Shown here piece by piece: positions 59,984 to 64,000 of a DNA stretch of 64,000 bases. The DNA is taken from contig CAYGTI010000015.1 in assembly GCA_964352785.1 (NCBI GenBank), positions 15,139 to 79,138 of the forward strand, read 5' to 3'. The notes under the pieces were generated by a model. It did no database searches. It was not told where the DNA came from and was given only the letters and a program-made list of their open reading frames with translations. Origin of the DNA: JACOMS01 sp964352785. Its GTDB lineage: Bacteria > Pseudomonadota > Alphaproteobacteria > Caulobacterales > Maricaulaceae. The number at the start of each line of letters is the position of its first letter. Position 1 is the stretch's first letter. Made by a program: the position numbers and the translations under genes.

Positions 59984-60820
59984 CTAAAAGACGGTTTTTC
60001 GCACCATATTCAGCGCCAGCACCAGAAGACATATCCCAAAGACCAGCCTGAGCTTATCTTGGCTAAGTTTGTGCGCAAGTTTAACCCCGAAGGGTACGCA
60101 CAAAACGGTTGCGCTCGACATCAAAGCAAAACCGAGCACGCTCACATACCCCAACGATAAAGGCGGACGTCCCTGTATTCCCATCCCTGATATAATATAA
60201 CCAACCGCAGCAGGAAGCCCTATAAAAAACCCAATCGCAGCGGCGGTTCCTATGGCTTGGTGAATACGCCGCCCGTATAAAATCATAAGCGTCACGCCGA
60301 TGGAGCCAAAGCCAATACCCAGCAGCGCACACAAGCCGCCCAAAGCGGTACCGACGGTAGGCGGCGCAAGCCCTTTTGGGATGGTCGTTGCAACATGCCA
60401 GTCAGGCCTCCCGAAAATAAACTGCAGCGCCAAAAACCCCATGATCACACCAAACAAAACAGTGAGCTGCGCGCCGGACAACCGGTTCGCCAGCAGCAGC
60501 GCCGCACATAAAGCCCCCACGCCAATCCAAAGCCCCCAACTAGAAAGTATGTTCTTAGGCCACACAAGATCCCAATCAACCGCTCCGCGTTTGTGGTGCC
60601 CATAGGCGGAGCGTAAAGAGGTCATGACAATCACTGAGGCTGATGTGGCGACCGCCATATGCATGATCACATCTTCGGAATACCCCAAAGCGCCAAACGT
60701 ATAATACAGAACAGGCACCATTACAGCGCCTCCGCCAATACCGAATAATCCTGCACTAAACCCCGCGATAGCTCCCGCCGCGAGTAACGCCAAAGCCAGA
60801 GAGATAAGCTGGGGCGCCAT
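59984..60820 (-). CDS. TSUP (TauE/SafE) family permease
   Basis: 278 residues with eight membrane segments. The two family motifs are GFSAGLFGIGGGAVMVPVLY (about 19-38) and GGLCALLGIGFGSIGVTLMI (about 160-180). Probable exporter of sulfite or organosulfonates; cargo unknown. Unlike the 26382 permease it has both glycine-rich motifs intact. It stands alone between the protease gene and a repeat-rich gap before dusA. Confidence 0.9.
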   Translation of the reverse strand: MAPQLISLALALLAAGAIAGFSAGLFGIGGGAVMVPVLYYTFGALGYSEDVIMHMAVATSASVIVMTSLRSAYGHHKRGAVDWDLVWPKNILSSWGLWIGVGALCAALLLANRLSGAQLTVLFGVIMGFLALQFIFGRPDWHVATTIPKGLAPPTVGTALGGLCALLGIGFGSIGVTLMILYGRRIHQAIGTAAAIGFFIGLPAAVGYIISGMGIQGRPPLSLGYVSVLGFALMSSATVLCVPFGVKLAHKLSQDKLRLVFGICLLVLALNMVRKTVF

Positions 60821-60927
60821 TAGGGTCGGTGGACATTTAGGGTTGAGTTAAGACGAGAACCATTCTGCCTTGCGGCTAGGAAAGCCGCGCATGGCACTGC
60901 GTACAATTTCGAGCCGTCACGACGACG

Positions 60928-60959
60928 CCCCGTGGGGAAATGGCCCCGCCGCGAAGCGG
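60928..60959. repeat. Pair of GC-rich hairpins between TSUP gene and dusA
   Basis: CCCC-GT-GGGG (60928-60937) and CCGC-GAA-GCGG (60949-60959), in a 265-bp gap without a credible gene. The GC-rich, hairpin-rich stretch reads like a dispersed repeat; I saw no second copy in this window. Confidence 0.4.
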
Positions 60960-61085
60960 TATGACCAAAATTATCCGTTTTCGCGTCAATAACCCTTACA
61001 GTGCGGACGCAAGCTATCGGTCTTTCTTCTAAAATTGAATAATTTTGTCTCATATCTTAATCTCAATCCCAAATGCCCATAGGCC

Positions 61086-62075
61086 CTAGGCCGCATGCTC
61101 AAATGTCTGACGTGTTTCGAGTCCCGCGGTCAAAACCTCGGACGGCAAAAGCCCTTTACCCATTTGCTCGGAGAGTGTGCGCCGCCACAGACGCGCCCCG
61201 GGCTGCCCCGCATACAAACCCATCACGTGGCGCATAAGGGCTTTGACCGAGCGGTCTTGGGCTTCGCACCCTTTTGCGTACGCAATCAATTGCTCAGTAA
61301 CGTCGCCGCGCGTCTTTGCAAATTTTGGCTCATCGTAAACGCAGCTATCGATTTGCGTTAAAAGCCAAGGTGTATGGTAAGCCGCGCGCCCAAACATAAT
61401 CCCGTCCAGCCCCCTGGCTTCGTCCATGGCCGCCTCCAACGTCTCAAGGCCGCCGTTGAGGACAATCTCTATGTTCGGGAATTGATCTTTCATACGGTGG
61501 ACAAGGTCATAGTCCAGCGGCGGCACCGTTCGGTTTTCTTTTGGAGATAATCCTTGCAGCCACGCTTTACGGGCATGAATAATGATATGCTGACATCCCG
61601 CGTCAGCCACTTTTTTGATGAAATCAGGTAAGGTTTCTTTTGCCTTTTGATCATCTATCCCGAGTCGGCATTTTATTGTGACAGGCACCGAGACGGCAGC
61701 CTGCATACTGCGAAAGCAATCCGCCACAAGGTCTGGCTCTGCCATCAGGCAAGCCCCGAAGCGGCCTGATTGTACACGGTCAGAGGGGCAGCCGATATTT
61801 ATATTAATCTCGTCATAACCAAACTCCTCGCCAATTCTAGCAGCCTCGGCCAGCTTGTCAGGATCAGATCCCCCGATTTGCAAAGCCACGGGATGTTCGT
61901 CCGGATCAAACCCAATCAGATACTCACGGTCCCCGTGGATGACAGCATCCGCAACCACCATCTCCGTATAAAGCAAAACACGCCGTGACAACAAGCGATG
62001 AAACCACCGACAATGCCGATCCGTCCAATCCATCATGGGCGCCACACTCACCGTAAACTCTTGTTTTTGTTGCAT
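61086..62075 (-). CDS. dusA: tRNA-dihydrouridine synthase A
   Basis: 329 residues. FMN enzyme reducing U20 in tRNA. VSVAPMMDWTDRHCRWFHRL is the DusA start; EININIGCPSDRVQSGRFGA contains the catalytic Cys; IIIHARKAWLQGLSPKENR and FGRAAYHTPWLL are the FMN and tRNA blocks. The frame is complete although an integrated element begins just past its 5' end, because the integrase family that uses dusA restores the start of the gene. Confidence 0.96.
   Translation of the reverse strand: MQQKQEFTVSVAPMMDWTDRHCRWFHRLLSRRVLLYTEMVVADAVIHGDREYLIGFDPDEHPVALQIGGSDPDKLAEAARIGEEFGYDEININIGCPSDRVQSGRFGACLMAEPDLVADCFRSMQAAVSVPVTIKCRLGIDDQKAKETLPDFIKKVADAGCQHIIIHARKAWLQGLSPKENRTVPPLDYDLVHRMKDQFPNIEIVLNGGLETLEAAMDEARGLDGIMFGRAAYHTPWLLTQIDSCVYDEPKFAKTRGDVTEQLIAYAKGCEAQDRSVKALMRHVMGLYAGQPGARLWRRTLSEQMGKGLLPSEVLTAGLETRQTFEHAA
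62010..62040. other. Likely attachment site (att) at the dusA 5' end
   Basis: The stretch encoding MMDWTDRHCR of DusA (CCGATCCGTCCAATCCATCA on the plus strand) is the known target region of dusA-specific integrases. The integrase gene starts 137 bp to its right. The matching half-site must be at the far end of the element, outside the window; I place the core only approximately. Confidence 0.5.
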
Positions 62076-62176
62076 TTTATGTTATACTTCAGACAGTTAG
62101 AAAGGACGCGTGTGCACTCAAATTCACTGGAAATCACCCCGATTCTCTGTGGTACTGCACACAAATTGCACACGAA

Positions 62177-63262
62177 ATGGCAACTATAGTAAAACTCAAA
62201 TCAGGTAACTACCGCGTCCAGATTAGACGTAAGGGACAGTATGCGTCAAAAACCTTTTCCAGAAAAGCTGACGCAGTCTCTTGGTCCCTCGAAGCGGACC
62301 GGCGAACCGATCAAGGAACCAATATTATTGCTCCAAAGGTCACGGGGTTTACCACGTTCGGTCAACTGATAGATTTACACATTGCAGATATGATTGAGGT
62401 GAACAAACCGCTCGGGCGGTCAAAGGACTTTGCTCTAAGAATGCTCAAGCAAAATCTTGGCAGGACCAAGCTTTCGAGATTAAAACGTGCTACTATTTTG
62501 GAGTATGGCCAGAAACGTGCTAAGGACGGCGCCGGCCCTGCAACTCTCGCTGCAGACATTTCATATATCCATACAATTGTAATTCATGCTGCGGCGGTAC
62601 ATGGAGTAGAAATAACGACTCACGAAGTCGACCTGGCACGTGTAGCTCTGCGACGGCTTGGACTTATTGGTCGCAGCAATGAACGAGACAGACGTCCAAC
62701 CCAGACAGAGCTAGACCGACTCATCAGCTATTTCGAGAATTTTAGCAAAACGGACATGCCTGTTGCTCGCATCATCAAGTTTGCTGTCGCTACAGGTATG
62801 CGTCAAAGTGAAATTTGCAGGATAAAATGGGAAGATGTGGATGCCAGGACACGATGTGTAATTGTACGTGACCGAAAAGACCCCAGACATAAATACGGTA
62901 ATCATCAACGTGTACCGCTCCTTGATTTGACAGGCTACGACGCCTGGGCACTACTGGAGGAACAGAAATTTCATTCCCAGGCAAACGGCCGAATATTCCC
63001 TTACAACAGTCGAACAATAGGGACATATTATCGTCGCGGACGTGACAAGTTAGGAATAAGCGATCTAAAGTTTCATGATTTTAGACACGAAGCTACAAGC
63101 CGACTATTTGAAGCAGGCTTAACGATAGAAAAGGTTGCTTTGGTTACAGGTCATAAAGATTGGAAAATGCTCAAACGCTACACACATTTGGATCCTGCTA
63201 TTGTTTTTGCAGATTACCGCCCCAGAACTACATCAGAGCTATCATCAATGAGGCCAATCTAG
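62177..63262 (+). CDS. Tyrosine recombinase (integrase) of a dusA-associated element
   Basis: 361 residues. An AP2-like arm-binding start (MATIVKLKSGNYRVQIRRKG, YASKTFSRKADAVSWS), a core-binding SAM-like domain (~60-165) and the catalytic domain with TGMRQSEICRIKWEDVD (first Arg), LKFHDFRHEATSRLFEAG (His..Arg) and GHKDWKMLKRYTHLD (His and Tyr nucleophile). Divergent from dusA with a 101-bp gap. Neighbour genes to the right belong to the element. Confidence 0.94.
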   Translation: MATIVKLKSGNYRVQIRRKGQYASKTFSRKADAVSWSLEADRRTDQGTNIIAPKVTGFTTFGQLIDLHIADMIEVNKPLGRSKDFALRMLKQNLGRTKLSRLKRATILEYGQKRAKDGAGPATLAADISYIHTIVIHAAAVHGVEITTHEVDLARVALRRLGLIGRSNERDRRPTQTELDRLISYFENFSKTDMPVARIIKFAVATGMRQSEICRIKWEDVDARTRCVIVRDRKDPRHKYGNHQRVPLLDLTGYDAWALLEEQKFHSQANGRIFPYNSRTIGTYYRRGRDKLGISDLKFHDFRHEATSRLFEAGLTIEKVALVTGHKDWKMLKRYTHLDPAIVFADYRPRTTSELSSMRPI

Positions 63263-63274
63263 TTGAAGTCTCAT

Positions 63275-63541
63275 TCACGCGAAAAGACTTACTTCATCGC
63301 CATTTGGTGCCTGCATAACTCTCTCAGTTAGGCCAGACCATCGAGTAAGTTCATCAATATGATACAGTACACGTCTGCCGTGTTTATGAAAATTCGGCCC
63401 CCTGCCCGCGCTGCGCATATTGTTTAGTGTGCGTGGATTTAGGCGTAGGTATCGAGCAGCCTCAACGACTGTTCTGTAGGGGCTTTCAGGGAGTTTAATT
63501 TTACCTGAAGTTCGTGTTGGTGGTTGGGTTTCAATATCCAT
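63275..63541 (-). CDS. Small helix-turn-helix protein (AlpA/excisionase-like)
   Basis: 88 residues. YRTVVEAARYLRLNPRTLNN then GRGPNFHKHGRRVLYHIDEL is the HTH_17 fold of excisionases and AlpA-type regulators. Convergent with the integrase gene (12 bp apart), the usual place for an excisionase or a regulator of integration. AAGGAGC precedes the ATG. Confidence 0.85.
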   Translation of the reverse strand: MDIETQPPTRTSGKIKLPESPYRTVVEAARYLRLNPRTLNNMRSAGRGPNFHKHGRRVLYHIDELTRWSGLTERVMQAPNGDEVSLFA

Positions 63542-63599
63542 TGTGAAAGCTCCTTGTTGGCTTACGCATCCAAAATGTGAACGCGTAAGCCGTTAGACT

Positions 63600-63923
63600 C
63601 TAATTTGAGGTTTTAGGCCGAGACCAAACGAGGTCTGCGCCGTCTTCACGATGGAATAGCGCCGCATTGATAGGCTTGGTCATTTCCGGCCCGTCAAGCT
63701 TCACGCTAATATATTCCAGCGGTTCCGCATCATCATCAGGCTCTGTGACGTCATTCCAGGCCACGCCAAGGTCAGAGCGGCCTGACTTCACAAAATAGTC
63801 TGGACTGTTCTCAGTCTTTTTCTTTTCATTCGCGACGAAGCGAACCTTTTTGTTCGTCATCAAAGTTGCGATCGTGCCTTCAAAGCCCGTCGCGGTTGGT
63901 TTAAATGTTCCAATAGTAGCCAT
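63600..63923 (-). CDS. DUF736 family protein
   Basis: 107 residues. MATIGTFKPTATGFEGTIAT, DYFVKSGRSDLGVAWN and YISVKLDGPEMTKPINAALF match DUF736, a family almost limited to alphaproteobacterial integrative elements and plasmids. Function unknown. AGGAGAAAA precedes the ATG. Its presence with the integrase indicates a conjugative-type island rather than a phage. Confidence 0.9.
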   Translation of the reverse strand: MATIGTFKPTATGFEGTIATLMTNKKVRFVANEKKKTENSPDYFVKSGRSDLGVAWNDVTEPDDDAEPLEYISVKLDGPEMTKPINAALFHREDGADLVWSRPKTSN

Positions 63924-63956
63924 AGCGTTTTTCTCCTGTGCTTAGCGTGGTGGAAA

Positions 63957-64000
63957 TTAGGCCAGCTCGCGCTTGGCCTTTTTGAAGCCCGCATCACCGG
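63957..64000 (-). CDS. C-terminal end of an island gene (cut by window edge)
   Basis: Only the last 13 residues are visible (GDAGFKKAKRELA, then TAA). It lies upstream of the DUF736 gene on the same strand, with a 33-bp gap, and is probably in the same operon. The product cannot be named from this. Confidence 0.5.
   Translation of the reverse strand, partial: GDAGFKKAKRELA

Noticed and set aside
60820..61053. 77-codon minus-strand frame before dusA
   Set aside because: Composed of the hairpin-rich gap sequence and touches the start of the TSUP gene; looks like a translated repeat.

Overview
The window reads as the chromosome of an alphaproteobacterium. Gene content and order point to a stalked or marine group such as Hyphomonadaceae/Maricaulales, but this is an inference from gene style and not a tested placement. 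Supporting signs are a der-bamB-TPR operon, a TrpR-like regulator heading the his operon, a DUF736 island gene, GTCATCCCGG-type palindromic repeats and tRNA-Phe with an encoded CCA. Most of the window is compact housekeeping DNA.

Layout: 1-6.9 kb is a minus-strand run: partial ppx/gppA, a SulP anion transporter, a TIGR01244 phosphatase/sulfurtransferase-like gene, transketolase and feoAB. A tRNA-Phe gene (7053-7128) then borders an accessory region (7.1-13.9 kb). That region holds three tandem miniature RHS toxin/immunity cassettes. Each begins with a secretion signal, carries only the last part of an RHS core, and ends in a different C-terminal toxin module followed by a different candidate immunity gene. 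Cassette 1 is broken by a stop codon and a frameshift.

13.9-28.6 kb: an M28-type peptidase, a beta-propeller amidohydrolase, a gene of unknown function that carries two palindromic repeats in its coding sequence, a GNAT gene, an outer-membrane barrel protein, enolase, rpmF, arfB, a long coiled-coil protein, two permeases and tadA. 28.7-38.6 kb: rluB, then a tightly overlapping operon hisR(yerC-like)-hisG-hisD-hisCB-hisH-hisA-hisF-hisIE-thrC-kinase. It includes a HisC-HisB fusion and a shikimate-kinase-like gene coupled to thrC. 38.6-61 kb: M1 aminopeptidase, der-bamB-TPR, panB, lptD, fpr, folE, DUF1499, an alpha/beta hydrolase, an RND pump, a LOG-family gene, leucine dehydrogenase, cobT, a retropepsin-like protease, a TSUP permease and dusA. 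62.1-64 kb is the start of an integrated element at the 5' end of dusA (tyrosine recombinase, HTH gene, DUF736).

Most notable: the RHS array carries eight copies (plus one decayed copy) of a ~76-bp element made of three hairpins and a closing outer stem. Six copies lie inside the RHS genes, in the same reading frame each time, and two lie between genes. The stems differ between copies by compensating base changes. This resembles the Rickettsia palindromic elements that insert in genes, in an unrelated setting. A second, different palindromic repeat class lies inside the 18525-19934 gene.
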